From positions 1 to 64,000 of the forward strand of contig CAAGFP010000108.1 in assembly GCA_900769175.1 (NCBI GenBank): 64,000 bases of DNA, in the 5' to 3' direction. How positions within the stretch are numbered: position 1 is the first letter of the stretch; the number at the start of each line of letters is the position of its first letter. Under the pieces are notes generated by a model, which was given only the letters and a program-made list of their open reading frames with translations, made no database searches and was not told the DNA's origin. Made by a program: the position numbers and the translations under genes. This DNA comes from Lachnospiraceae bacterium (GTDB taxonomy: Bacteria > Bacillota > Clostridia > Lachnospirales > Lachnospiraceae). Positions 7,788 through 16,137 of the stretch are shown here, one piece after another.

Positions 7788-9050
7788 ATGCCAGCTTACA
7801 AAGATAACAAGACTGGTAAATGGTTCTGCAAGTTCTACTATACGGACTGGCAGGGCAACAACCGACAAAAGTGGAAACGAGGCTTCGCCACTAAAAAGGA
7901 AGCTCTGACTTATGAAAGGGATTTTCTTGAAAAGCAGTCTGCCAACCCGGATATGACTTTCCAGAATCTCTACGAACTTTATATGGAGGATATGACCGCC
8001 CGCTTGAAGCAGTCAACCATACTGACCAAGAAGCATATTTGTGAAACTCACATCCTGCCTTTCTTTGGCAAGAAGCCAATCAATGAAATCAAGGCTTCCG
8101 ATGTGAGAAGATGGCAGAATCAGTTGATGAATTCCCCAAAAGGATATTCAAAAACTTATCTGAAAACCATCAATAATCAGCTCACCTGCATGATTAACTA
8201 CGCAAAACGCTTCTACGATTTAAACACAAATCCCTGTGGTCAAGCAGGAAGCATCGGACAGGCAAAGGCAGAGGAAATGGATTACTGGACTTACGATGAG
8301 TATATTGCTTTTCGTGAGGGCATTAAGGACAAGCCTCTATCCTATATCTGCTTTCAGGTACTGTACTGGACCGGGATGCGTGAAGGGGAGCTTCTGGCTC
8401 TTACTGCTGCTGATATCGACCTTGTTGTAAAACAGATTGATATCAACAAAACTTATCAGCGTCTTCACGGAGAGGATATCATCACCACTCCAAAGACAAG
8501 GAAAAGTAAGAGAAAAGTTCCAATTCCGGATTTTCTGTGTCAGGAACTGCAGGAGTATATGGATTCCCGTTATATGCTTGCTCCAAATGAGAGGCTCTTT
8601 CCCATTACAAAATCTTTTCTCTCCCACGAGATGGAAAGAGGGTGTAAGGCAACCGGCGTAAAGAGAATCCGTATCCATGACATCCGCCACTCCCACGCAA
8701 GCCTCCTCATCAATCAGGGTTGCGATGCACTTATCCTCGCTGACAGACTTGGACATGAAAAAGTATCCACAACACTGAATACTTACTCCCACCTGTTTCC
8801 ACACAAACAGCAGGAGCTTGTCAGCAATTTGGAACAGCTTGCAGCTACAGTTGGTGTCACACCGACACCGGAGCCTCCAATGGGAAATCCACTGCTTGAA
8901 ACCATGGGTATTTCCTATGATGGTGACATGGCAGGTGATTCAGTTACTCCGGATACAGAATATGCCAATAAGGGACTTCCATATGGACCTATGCCAAAAG
9001 AAACAGCATCAGGAAAAGTAATCCCGATGCCTCAAAGAAAAGCTATCTAA
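7788..9050 (+). CDS. int: Tyrosine recombinase integrase
   Basis: A 420-residue site-specific recombinase. It has an N-terminal arm-binding segment (residues ~1-45), a SAM-like core-binding domain (~55-150) and a C-terminal catalytic domain. The catalytic set is visible: Arg198 in TGMREGELL, His297 and Arg300 in HDIRHSHAS, His323 in LGHEKV and nucleophile Tyr333 in LNTYSHL. Three in-frame ATGs occur at 7779-7790. The third is used here because AAAGGAG (7772-7778) then has normal spacing. The C-terminal ~65 residues are a Pro-rich extension. It ends about 110 bases from the guaA stop codon, as expected for an element integrated at the end of guaA. Confidence 0.95.
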   Translation: MPAYKDNKTGKWFCKFYYTDWQGNNRQKWKRGFATKKEALTYERDFLEKQSANPDMTFQNLYELYMEDMTARLKQSTILTKKHICETHILPFFGKKPINEIKASDVRRWQNQLMNSPKGYSKTYLKTINNQLTCMINYAKRFYDLNTNPCGQAGSIGQAKAEEMDYWTYDEYIAFREGIKDKPLSYICFQVLYWTGMREGELLALTAADIDLVVKQIDINKTYQRLHGEDIITTPKTRKSKRKVPIPDFLCQELQEYMDSRYMLAPNERLFPITKSFLSHEMERGCKATGVKRIRIHDIRHSHASLLINQGCDALILADRLGHEKVSTTLNTYSHLFPHKQQELVSNLEQLAATVGVTPTPEPPMGNPLLETMGISYDGDMAGDSVTPDTEYANKGLPYGPMPKETASGKVIPMPQRKAI

Positions 9051-9083
9051 AAAACAAAACGATGTGAAATAGAGTAGTTGCGG

Positions 9084-9105
9084 TTAGTAGCAAATTAGTA
9101 GCAAA
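9084..9105. repeat. Tandem 11-base repeat beside the probable attachment site
   Basis: TTAGTAGCAAA occurs twice in direct succession (9084-9094 and 9095-9105), and a related GTAGTTG lies just before. The pair is between the integrase stop and the guaA terminator. Short direct repeats near an attachment core are often arm-type binding sites for tyrosine integrases; that role is inferred. Confidence 0.4.
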
Positions 9106-9107
9106 GC

Positions 9108-9153
9108 AAAAAAAAAGTCCGGGAACGCCCTATTTATAAGGCTTCCCAGACTT
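9108..9153 (-). terminator. Rho-independent terminator of guaA
   Basis: Reading the minus strand, the stem runs from AAGTCTGGGAAGCC to GGCGTTCCCGGACTT, with a short A+T-rich loop, and is followed by a run of T residues (complement of 9116-9108). It begins 8 bases after the guaA stop codon. It may be part of the duplicated attachment sequence if the element integrates at the very end of guaA. Confidence 0.85.
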
Positions 9154-9160
9154 GTGGCTA

Positions 9161-10705
9161 CTATTCAAACTCTATCGTTCCAGGCGGTTTACTCGTCAAA
9201 TCATAAAATACCCTGTTCACACCTCTGACCTCATTAATAATTCGGCTCATAACCGTCTGAAGAACAGCGAATGGAATCTCCGCCGCTTCGGCAGTCATGA
9301 AATCAATCGTATTAACCGCTCTGAGCGCCACCGCATAATCATAGGTTCTCTCATCGCCCATAACGCCCACGCTTCTGACATTCGTAAGAACCGCAAAATA
9401 CTGTCCGAGCGATTTATCAAGGCCGGCCTTTGCAATTTCTTCCCGATAAATATAATCCGCATCCTGAACGATACGAACCTTGTCCGCAGTTACTTCACCA
9501 ATGATTCTGATTCCGAGGCCGGGGCCGGGGAATGGCTGACGGAACACGAGGTATTCCGGAATTCCAAGTTCTAATCCGGCCTTGCGGACCTCGTCCTTAA
9601 ATAAATCTCTTAGTGGCTCGATGATTTCTTTGAAATCCACGCAATCAGGGAGTCCGCCGACGTTGTGATGCGATTTTATCACAGCAGATTCACCGCCAAG
9701 ACCGCTTTCTACCACATCCGGGTAAATCGTTCCCTGCACGAGGAAATCCACAGCGCCGATTTTCTTTGCTTCCTCTTCAAATACGCGGATGAATTCCTCT
9801 CCGATTATTTTTCTTTTTTCTTCAGGCTCTGTTACGCCTGCAAGTTTTTCATAATACCTTTCCTGTGCGTTTACACGGATAAAATTAAGATCATAATTTC
9901 CGTTTGGTCCGAAAACCGCCTCAACCTCATCGCCTTCATTTTTTCTTAAAAGACCATGATCGACAAATACGCAAGTAAGTTGTTTTCCGATAGCTTTTGA
10001 AAGTAAAACCGCTGCAACGGATGAATCTACGCCGCCGGATAAGGCACATAAAACTTTTCCGTTTCCGACCTTTTCGCGAATCGCCTGAATCGAGGTTTCC
10101 ACAAAAGAATCCATTCTCCAGTCACCGGCGCAACCACAGATATCATGCACAAAATTCGAAAGCATTTTCGTACCTTCTTTGGTATGAAGCACCTCCGGAT
10201 GAAACTGGATTAAATACAACCCTTTCTGAGTATCTTCTGCTGCTGCATATGGGCAGTTCTCAGAATGTGCAACGCCCTTAAATCCGGGAGCAAGCTTTGA
10301 AATATAATCAAAATGGCTCATCCAGACAACCGTTTCTTTTTCAACATTCGTAAACAGTTTGGAAGAAGGATCGAGCGTCACATTCGTCTTCCCGTATTCT
10401 CTCATGCTTGCTCTTTCCACCTTACCGCCAAGCACAAGGCTCATAAGCTGGGCTCCGTAGCAAAGTCCCAGCACCGGAATTCCCAGTTCGAACAATTCTT
10501 TTGAACAGCTCGGAGCGCCTTCCTCGTAACAACTGTTCGGCCCACCGGTCAGAATAATCCCCTTCGGATTCATTTCTTTTATTTTTTGAATGTCCGTCTT
10601 ATAAGAATATATTTCGCAATATACATTACATTCCCTGACGCGACGTGCAATCAGCTGGTTATACTGACCGCCAAAATCAATTACAATGACTGTTTCTCTT
10701 TTCAT
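9161..10705 (-). CDS. guaA: GMP synthase (glutamine-hydrolysing)
   Basis: Converts XMP to GMP using ATP and glutamine, the last step of guanine nucleotide synthesis. The 514 residues comprise a class I glutamine amidotransferase domain (nucleophile Cys82 in GLCYGAQ; His169 and Glu171 in FHPE), an ATP-pyrophosphatase domain with the PP-loop SGGVDSS (223-229), and a C-terminal dimerization domain ending PPGTIEFE. The length and all motifs are normal. A GGAG site precedes the ATG. The coding 3' end faces the integrase of the mobile element and is the likely attachment site, yet the gene remains intact. A triplicated A+T-rich repeat lies upstream. Confidence 0.97.
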   Translation of the reverse strand: MKRETVIVIDFGGQYNQLIARRVRECNVYCEIYSYKTDIQKIKEMNPKGIILTGGPNSCYEEGAPSCSKELFELGIPVLGLCYGAQLMSLVLGGKVERASMREYGKTNVTLDPSSKLFTNVEKETVVWMSHFDYISKLAPGFKGVAHSENCPYAAAEDTQKGLYLIQFHPEVLHTKEGTKMLSNFVHDICGCAGDWRMDSFVETSIQAIREKVGNGKVLCALSGGVDSSVAAVLLSKAIGKQLTCVFVDHGLLRKNEGDEVEAVFGPNGNYDLNFIRVNAQERYYEKLAGVTEPEEKRKIIGEEFIRVFEEEAKKIGAVDFLVQGTIYPDVVESGLGGESAVIKSHHNVGGLPDCVDFKEIIEPLRDLFKDEVRKAGLELGIPEYLVFRQPFPGPGLGIRIIGEVTADKVRIVQDADYIYREEIAKAGLDKSLGQYFAVLTNVRSVGVMGDERTYDYAVALRAVNTIDFMTAEAAEIPFAVLQTVMSRIINEVRGVNRVFYDLTSKPPGTIEFE

Positions 10706-10781
10706 TCAAGCTCCGTTTCCGCAGTAAACTGCTATCTTATGTGGCTTTTTCAGTCCATATTATAAAACTGAATATTTTTCG

Positions 10782-10916
10782 CTTCAAGTTTTTTCTTTTA
10801 TTCTTATAAAATATTTTGTTTCTTTTCTTCAAATTTTTTCTTTTATCCTAATAAAATAATGTTTCTTTTCTTCAAATTTTTCTTTTATTCCAATAAAATA
10901 TTTTGTTTCTTTTCTT
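10782..10916. repeat. Three imperfect tandem copies of a ~44-base A+T-rich unit upstream of guaA
   Basis: Copies begin at 10782, 10827 and 10870, each starting CTTCAA and containing TTTCTTTTAT, a variable ATAAAAT centre and TTTCTTTTC. They fill the gap between guaA and the spoIIID stop. On the minus strand each copy contains a TTGAA element followed by an A+T-rich block, so the repeats could place several weak promoters or protein sites before guaA. No riboswitch fold was recognised here. Confidence 0.7.
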
Positions 10917-10920
10917 ACAT

Positions 10921-11202
10921 TCAATTTATTGTTCCCGTTTCTGCAGCTTTCTTCGGACGTCCGCTGTATTTTTCTTTCGTAGCCATTCCTCCCCGAATAT
11001 GCCGCTCTGATTTATTCACATCCAAAACCTCACGAACCTGACGGGCCAGAATAGGGTCAATGGACATGATTCGATACGTAATATCCTGATGAATACTGCT
11101 TTTACTGATTCCGAATTTCTTTGCTGCCTGCCTGACTGTAGCCTTAGATTCGATTATGTATAAAGCCACCTCAATGGCGCGTTCTTCTATATATTTTTTC
11201 AC
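10921..11202 (-). CDS. spoIIID: Sporulation transcriptional regulator SpoIIID
   Basis: A 93-residue DNA-binding protein that works in the mother cell during endospore formation, switching genes between the sigma-E and sigma-K programmes. The sequence closely follows the Bacillus protein: YIEERAIEVALYIIESKATV, an HTH (AAKKFGISKSSIHQDIT), and the conserved basic motif KSERHIRGGMATKEKY. The length is normal. It shows that the organism is, or descends from, a spore former. It is transcribed toward guaA. Confidence 0.95.
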   Translation of the reverse strand: MKKYIEERAIEVALYIIESKATVRQAAKKFGISKSSIHQDITYRIMSIDPILARQVREVLDVNKSERHIRGGMATKEKYSGRPKKAAETGTIN

Positions 11203-11259
11203 AGAATGCCTCTATTGCTTTTTTACATCCTATGAATCAACCGGATAAAATATTCCTAT

Positions 11260-11332
11260 CGCGCGAGTGCGCATCCTTCGCGGAGCGTTTGTTATGTAAT
11301 AGAAAATTCGGGGGAATTTCCTATTACATAAC
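11260..11332. repeat. Dispersed module-hairpin repeat, copy 1
   Basis: A G+C-rich module (11260-11286, core GCGCATCCTTCGCGGAGC) is joined to a long hairpin. Its arms GTTATGTAATAG (11291-11302) and CTATTACATAAC (11321-11332) continue inward as AAATTC/GAATTT after one mismatch. The core recurs at 24103-24123 and 44246-44263 with different hairpins. It lies between spoIIID and the foldase gene. Confidence 0.75.
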
Positions 11333-11364
11333 AAAACACGGCAAAGAAACATTCTTTGCCGTGT
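11330..11364 (-). terminator. Terminator of the foldase gene
   Basis: On the minus strand, ACACGGCAAAGAA (complement of 11364-11352) pairs with TTCTTTGCCGTGT (complement of 11348-11336) and is followed by TTTTGTT. It stands 14 bases after the foldase stop codon. The T-tract is short and overlaps the outer edge of repeat copy 1. Confidence 0.75.
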
Positions 11365-11378
11365 AAACGAATCATTCT

Positions 11379-12539
11379 CTATTTCGTAATGGTAATAATG
11401 GATTCGAGGTAATTATTTACGGTATAGGCCATTGCTGCCTGGTAAATATATCCTCTTCCGTAAATCTCTTCCTGCTGTTTGTAGTAGGTCGGATCTACGC
11501 CCAGTGCGGACAATGCTTCATTGATATCATCGCTTGAAACCTCAAGTCCTGCATCTTCATAAATTGCCTGAATTCTTAAGTAATCCTCAATTCTGCTTTC
11601 TGCCTGGGTACGAAGACTTGCTTCATATTCCTTACTGGAAGAACCGGTATATTCCGCAAATGTTCCGGTATAGCCATAACTGTTTTTATACAAATCATAC
11701 ATTCTTTCATCGTTATATTTGATGGTACCCATAACATTCTTGACATATTTCTCAGGATAAGAATTAATCGGCGTATTATTATTTACAAAGTCGGAAATAT
11801 ATTTTTCCAGATTCTCCTGATAAACGGACTCTTTGTACTGCTTTAAGTATGCATCCTTTGTTAATGCCTTATCCGAAAGATTCTTTGCTACGAATTCGTC
11901 ATCGAATTCAGGGGTTTCATAAATACCGTTTAGTGTGATTGCAAATACTGCAGGCTTTCCGGCAAGCTCCGTATTTCCGTAATCTTCCGGGAAAGTAACA
12001 TTGATATCAAAGCTGTCACCGATATATTTACCAACTAACTGTTCTTCAAATCCTTCAATGTATGAGCCGCTTCCGATAACAAGTTCGGTACCTGCTCCGT
12101 CGGTACTTCCTCCTTCAAAAGGCACACCGTCTACGGAACCTTCATAATCAAGATTGATTTTATCTCCGTTTTTGACTGCAACTCTTTCAGGATTAATGTC
12201 CTGATACTCACTTAAGAGACTGTCAATGTGGGATTGAATTTCTTCTTCGGTTGGATACAGTTCTTCTTCGGAGACGGTCATGTTCTTATAGTCACAAAGT
12301 GTTACATAATCCGTTGCTTTCACATCCGTGATTGTTCCGTCATCATTCAATCCTACCGAGAAATCCGATTCCGCACGGGTTAAAATGAAATTATTATAAA
12401 CAATCAGTGTCGCAATTCCTCCGACAATCCCAAGAACAATGATGGCTGAAATTGCAATCGAAAGTACCTTTTTCATTTTGGCTTTACGAATTGCCTTTTC
12501 CCTGTTCTTCTTTTGTAACTCTCTTTTTTCTTTACTCAT
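11379..12539 (-). CDS. Membrane-anchored FKBP/trigger-factor-like peptidyl-prolyl isomerase
   Basis: A 386-residue protein with a basic N terminus (residues 1-24), one transmembrane helix (~25-48: VLSIAISAIIVLGIVGGIAT), then an extracytoplasmic part. An FKBP-type isomerase domain follows at ~105-215 (NGDKINLDYEGSVDGVPFEGG, then FPEDYGNTELAGK, FAITLNGI). The helical C-terminal region resembles the chaperone arm of trigger factor. It lacks the N-terminal ribosome-binding domain of true trigger factor. It therefore probably helps fold secreted proteins outside the membrane, as PrsA does by a different fold. GGGAGG precedes the ATG. It is the last gene behind the acyl-CoA synthetase and may share that transcript. 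Confidence 0.85.
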   Translation of the reverse strand: MSKEKRELQKKNREKAIRKAKMKKVLSIAISAIIVLGIVGGIATLIVYNNFILTRAESDFSVGLNDDGTITDVKATDYVTLCDYKNMTVSEEELYPTEEEIQSHIDSLLSEYQDINPERVAVKNGDKINLDYEGSVDGVPFEGGSTDGAGTELVIGSGSYIEGFEEQLVGKYIGDSFDINVTFPEDYGNTELAGKPAVFAITLNGIYETPEFDDEFVAKNLSDKALTKDAYLKQYKESVYQENLEKYISDFVNNNTPINSYPEKYVKNVMGTIKYNDERMYDLYKNSYGYTGTFAEYTGSSSKEYEASLRTQAESRIEDYLRIQAIYEDAGLEVSSDDINEALSALGVDPTYYKQQEEIYGRGYIYQAAMAYTVNNYLESIITITK

Positions 12540-12564
12540 TCCAATCTTCCTCCCTTTTTGGAAT

Positions 12565-14226
12565 CTATTTTTTCGAATCTGCGTTGCGGATTTCTGCTCT
12601 CTTTATTTTTCCGCCCAGTGTTTTCGGTAATTCATCAACAAATTCCACAATACGGGGATATTTGTAAGGTGCTGTTGCATGTTTTACATGATCCTGCAGT
12701 TCTTTAATCAGCGCATCGGAAGGCTCATAGCCTTTTGCCAATACCACGGTTGCCTTAACAACCTGTCCGCGAATCGGGTCAGGTGCTGCGGTAATGGCAC
12801 ATTCAACAACAGCCGGATGCTCTACCAGAGCGCTTTCTACTTCGAAAGGTCCGATCCGGTATCCGGAGCATTTTATCACATCATCATGACGACCGACAAA
12901 CCAATGATATCCGTCATTGTCTCTCCATGCAACATCCTTTAAATTATAATTTCCGGTTCCGAGCGCCTCTTTTGTAAGTTCTTCATCATTATAATAGCCG
13001 ACAAACAGTCCTACCGGAGGATTTTTGTCAACTCCGCAAATTACAATTTCACCTTCCTCACCATTCTCACACTCTTTTCCTTCCGCATTCATAAGTTTGA
13101 TATCATAGATCGGTGAAGGTTTTCCGAGCGTTCCGGGTTTTGCTTCAAACCATTCAAAGTTTGCGATTAGAACCGTTCCTTCCGACTGTCCGAAACCGGA
13201 AGCAATTTTATGTCCGGTCAGTTTCTCCCATTGATTGAACACTTCAGGATTCAACGGTTCTCCCGCTGTGCTCCAATGTGCAACGGAGGATAAATCATAA
13301 GATGCAACATCTTCCTGAAGCATAAACCGATACATGGTCGGAGGCGCACAGAAGGTGGTAAGTTTATACTTTTCAATCATACGCAAAAGATTTGTGGGAA
13401 CGAATTTGTCCATATCATAAGCAAAAATCGTTGCTCCGCAAATCCATTGTCCGTAAATCTTACCCCATCCGAATTTCGCCCAGCCGGAATCGGAAACGCT
13501 CATGTGAAGCTTATTTTCCTGAACTCTCTGCCAATACAGGGCCGTTACAATGTGCCCTAAGGGATGAAGGTAATTATGGCAAACCATTTTGGGCATACCG
13601 GTCGTTCCGGAAGTAAAATAAATCTGCATAATGTCTTCATTCTTTGTAGCCTTATCACCTACAGGGCGTTCAAAGGTATCCGGATACTTTTTGAATTCCT
13701 CATTGAAATTAATCCAGCCTTCGCGGTCTTCATTGATTACTGCGATATGACGGATACAAGGTGCTTCGGGACGGGCAAGTTCCATCTGCTCCATTACATA
13801 AGCATCGTTGATGCATACAAACATTTCAATATTCGCTGCATTGGCACGGTATGCGATATCTTTCTTTGTCAGCTGAAGGGTTCCTGGAACTAAAATCGCG
13901 CCAAGCTTAATCAATGCAACCGCACATACCCAGTATTCCCAACGTCTTCTTAAAATTAACATGACAACCGAGCCTTTTTTGATTCCTTTATCTGCAAAAA
14001 AGTTTGCAGCCTGATTGGAAAGCAGACTCAGCTCACGGAATGTAAAGGAACGTTCCTCTCCATGGTCATTACACCATAAAAGTGCACGCTTATTGCGGTC
14101 TTCATTCGCCCATCCATCTACGATATCGAATCCGAAATTGAAATTCTTCGGGATGTTTACTTTATAATTTGCAATAAAATCTTCATATGAATCAAAATCA
14201 ATTCTTGGTAAATATTTCTCTAACAT
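12565..14226 (-). CDS. AMP-forming acyl-CoA synthetase
   Basis: A 553-residue member of the ANL adenylating enzyme family, which activates a carboxylic acid to acyl-AMP and then to acyl-CoA. It has the P-loop-like motif YFTSGTTGMPK, the A5-type block GFGQSEGT, and the hinge/C-terminal motifs GYHWFVGRHDD and the GGKIKR lysine. It resembles medium- or branched-chain acyl-CoA synthetases more than acetate enzymes. The ATG at 14226 follows AGAGAGGAAG; a longer upstream frame would overlap the regulator gene. It sits downstream of 2-oxoacid:ferredoxin oxidoreductase genes. It may act in reverse to make ATP from the acyl-CoA product, or recycle short branched acids. The substrate is inferred only from context. 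Confidence 0.9.
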   Translation of the reverse strand: MLEKYLPRIDFDSYEDFIANYKVNIPKNFNFGFDIVDGWANEDRNKRALLWCNDHGEERSFTFRELSLLSNQAANFFADKGIKKGSVVMLILRRRWEYWVCAVALIKLGAILVPGTLQLTKKDIAYRANAANIEMFVCINDAYVMEQMELARPEAPCIRHIAVINEDREGWINFNEEFKKYPDTFERPVGDKATKNEDIMQIYFTSGTTGMPKMVCHNYLHPLGHIVTALYWQRVQENKLHMSVSDSGWAKFGWGKIYGQWICGATIFAYDMDKFVPTNLLRMIEKYKLTTFCAPPTMYRFMLQEDVASYDLSSVAHWSTAGEPLNPEVFNQWEKLTGHKIASGFGQSEGTVLIANFEWFEAKPGTLGKPSPIYDIKLMNAEGKECENGEEGEIVICGVDKNPPVGLFVGYYNDEELTKEALGTGNYNLKDVAWRDNDGYHWFVGRHDDVIKCSGYRIGPFEVESALVEHPAVVECAITAAPDPIRGQVVKATVVLAKGYEPSDALIKELQDHVKHATAPYKYPRIVEFVDELPKTLGGKIKRAEIRNADSKK

Positions 14227-14252
14227 TTTTTCTTCCTCTCTGTGTTGCACAA

Positions 14253-14801
14253 TTACTCTGCAATCACAGTCAGGAATGTTGCAGGTTCTAATCCGCCGCA
14301 TTTCTGGCCGTGAGGGTAATTGGGATTAAAATAGATACTGTCGCCTTTATGTAATTCAATCTCTTTGTCACCAAAGGTGACCACGACGACTCCCTCTAAG
14401 ACCAGATTAAACTCTTCGCCTCTGTGCGCTACCAGTTCTGCGGGTTTATCCGAAGGATCCAGAGTAACAAGGAAGGGTTGCATAATTTCATTGGAATAGT
14501 GATATGCAAGATCCTCGAATTTATACCCCGGGAAACGTTCGGTATCAAATCCCTCGCCGGCACGAACCACCTGATATGTATTTAATTTCGCAGAAACACC
14601 GGTAATAATCTCACTGAAATCCACCTTATATTCCTTTGAAAGCTGGTAAATTACATTAATGGGAATTCCTTCTCCATCTGTTTCATACTGGCGGTAAGTT
14701 GCCACGGGCACACCAACTCGGGCGGCAATTTCTTCCTGGGAATAGCCGCAGATTTCGCGAAGTTCTTTGATGCGCATTGCGATTTCTTTAATTTCGTCCA
14801 T
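14253..14801 (-). CDS. XRE-cupin transcriptional regulator
   Basis: A 182-residue regulator with an N-terminal XRE helix-turn-helix (IKELREICGYSQEEIAARVG) and a C-terminal cupin_2 barrel (~105-182: PAELVAHRGEEFNLVLEGVV, then HKGDSIYFNPNYPHGQK) that normally binds a small ligand. The ATG at 14801 follows GGAGG. It lies inside the oxoacid oxidoreductase/acyl-CoA synthetase operon, so it probably senses a substrate or product of that pathway and controls it. The ligand is unknown. Confidence 0.9.
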   Translation of the reverse strand: MDEIKEIAMRIKELREICGYSQEEIAARVGVPVATYRQYETDGEGIPINVIYQLSKEYKVDFSEIITGVSAKLNTYQVVRAGEGFDTERFPGYKFEDLAYHYSNEIMQPFLVTLDPSDKPAELVAHRGEEFNLVLEGVVVVTFGDKEIELHKGDSIYFNPNYPHGQKCGGLEPATFLTVIAE

Positions 14802-14846
14802 ACCGTCCTCCATTTAAGCATAACATTCAGGGCAACATCAGTTGTC

Positions 14847-15380
14847 TTAAATGTCCATTCCAATCTGTAAAGCCTTCTGGTTTAATTCAAGCATGGCCGC
14901 CTTTTTGGCAGGTACCACCTTCTTGATAGCCCCATCAAGCGCTTCTTTTGAGCAAAAGCCTACTTCTTTGAACATCTTACCTACTAAAATGATGATGGCG
15001 CAACTCTTCATGCCATTTTCATCTGCAATTCTGGTAGCATCCACATAATATACATTTACATCGGTACGAGTTACTTTCTCGTCTACCATGGAGCTGTCGA
15101 CAAGAATCGTTCCGCCGGGAACAACCGCATCAACGAATTTATCAAGTGACGGACGGTTCATTGCAATTAATATGTCCGGAGCGGTTACCAAAGGAGAACC
15201 GATGGGATCATCACTTAACACAACGCTGCAGTTACAGGTTCCGCCACGCATTTCCGGTCCGTAGGAAGGGAGCCAGGATAATTCTCTGTTATCAAGAAGT
15301 CCTGAATAAGCTATCGTTTTACCGGCAAACAGAATACCCTGTCCGCCAAAGCCTGCTAATAATACGTTTGTAGTAGCCAT
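14847..15380 (-). CDS. 2-oxoacid:ferredoxin oxidoreductase, gamma subunit
   Basis: A 177-residue gamma subunit (POR/KOR gamma domain) with the characteristic start VLLAGFGGQGILFAGKTIAY and the block GPEMRGGTCNCSVVLSD. Together with the alpha and beta subunits and the small ferredoxin it forms the four-part enzyme that oxidatively decarboxylates a 2-oxoacid to acyl-CoA and reduces ferredoxin. Its ATG overlaps the beta-subunit stop codon by one base (TAATG), which implies coupled translation. Confidence 0.93.
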   Translation of the reverse strand: MATTNVLLAGFGGQGILFAGKTIAYSGLLDNRELSWLPSYGPEMRGGTCNCSVVLSDDPIGSPLVTAPDILIAMNRPSLDKFVDAVVPGGTILVDSSMVDEKVTRTDVNVYYVDATRIADENGMKSCAIIILVGKMFKEVGFCSKEALDGAIKKVVPAKKAAMLELNQKALQIGMDI

Positions 15381-16135
15381 TATTTATCCTCTCCTTTCGC
15401 TGTAACATCTTTGTATACTCCCAAAGGATAATAAGGAAGCATGTTATCCTGAAGCCACTTAATTGCTTCATCCGGAGAAAGTCCCCAGTTTGTCGGGCAG
15501 GTGGAAACCACTTCAATAATGGAATATCCTCTTTTATTAATCTGATTCTCAAAACCTTTTTTGATTGCTTTCTTTGCTTCTCTGACGTGAGCGACATTAT
15601 CAACGGTTACACGCTGTGCAAGTGCGGTTCCGGATAAGGTGGAAAGAAGTTCGCACACACGAATCGGGTAACCTGCCACGGAAGTGTCACGTCCGTAAGG
15701 TGAGGTCTGTGTAATCTGGCCCGGAAGAGAGGTAGGAGCCATCTGTCCGCCTGTCATTCCGTAGATTGCATTATTGATAAAGATAACGGTGATGTTTTCC
15801 CCTCTGGTTGCGGCGTGAACGGTTTCTGCCATACCGATTGCGGCAAGGTCACCATCACCCTGATAGGTAAACACAACATTCTCGGGAATCGCTCTTTTTA
15901 AACCGGTTGCAACTGCGGGCGCACGTCCGTGAGCAGCCTGAACCATGTCACAGTTAAAATAATTATAACTGAATACGGAACATCCTACCGAAGCAACACC
16001 TACTGCCTGTCCCTCTACTCCAAGTTCATCTAATACTTCTGCTACCAGACGATGTACAATACCATGTGTACATCCGGGGCAGTAATGAAAAGGCACATCT
16101 GATAATGCCTTGGGTTTTTCAAATACTACAGCCAT
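15380..16135 (-). CDS. 2-oxoacid:ferredoxin oxidoreductase, beta (TPP) subunit
   Basis: A 251-residue thiamine-diphosphate binding subunit. The Cys pair in FHYCPGCTHG near the N terminus and the TPP motif GDGDLAAIGMAETVHAA followed by NNAIYGMTGGQ are typical. This size and the split alpha/beta/gamma/delta layout fit the VOR/KOR group (2-oxoisovalerate or 2-oxoglutarate type), not the single-chain pyruvate enzyme. The neighbouring acyl-CoA synthetase favours branched-chain or aryl substrates. The substrate remains an inference. Confidence 0.93.
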   Translation of the reverse strand: MAVVFEKPKALSDVPFHYCPGCTHGIVHRLVAEVLDELGVEGQAVGVASVGCSVFSYNYFNCDMVQAAHGRAPAVATGLKRAIPENVVFTYQGDGDLAAIGMAETVHAATRGENITVIFINNAIYGMTGGQMAPTSLPGQITQTSPYGRDTSVAGYPIRVCELLSTLSGTALAQRVTVDNVAHVREAKKAIKKGFENQINKRGYSIIEVVSTCPTNWGLSPDEAIKWLQDNMLPYYPLGVYKDVTAKGEDK

Positions 16136-16137
16136 GA

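Larger units (their letters stand above)
32..9160. mobile_element. Integrative mobilizable element next to the guaA 3' end (left end not in window)
   Basis: The stretch holds mobilization genes (mobA, mobC), a candidate oriT, an excisionase-like gene, a phage-type repressor and a tyrosine integrase at its right edge. The integrase gene runs toward the 3' end of guaA. The guaA 3' end is a known integration target for genomic islands and mobilizable elements, so the right junction is placed near 9154-9185. No type IV secretion genes are visible, which suggests an element moved by helper conjugation machinery. The second attachment copy was searched for by eye in 32-3050 and not found, so the left end and the cargo status of the methyltransferase-helicase operon are inferred. 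Confidence 0.7.

Noticed and set aside
10782..10916. CRISPR array
   Set aside because: Three A+T-rich units in direct tandem without distinct spacers, and no cas genes. It is a plain tandem repeat.
11379..12539. Cytoplasmic trigger factor (tig)
   Set aside because: The ribosome-binding N-terminal domain is replaced by a membrane anchor; only the FKBP and C-terminal regions match.
14226..14301. Longer N terminus for the acyl-CoA synthetase
   Set aside because: It would overlap the XRE-cupin gene and lacks a ribosome site; the ATG at 14226 is well supported.
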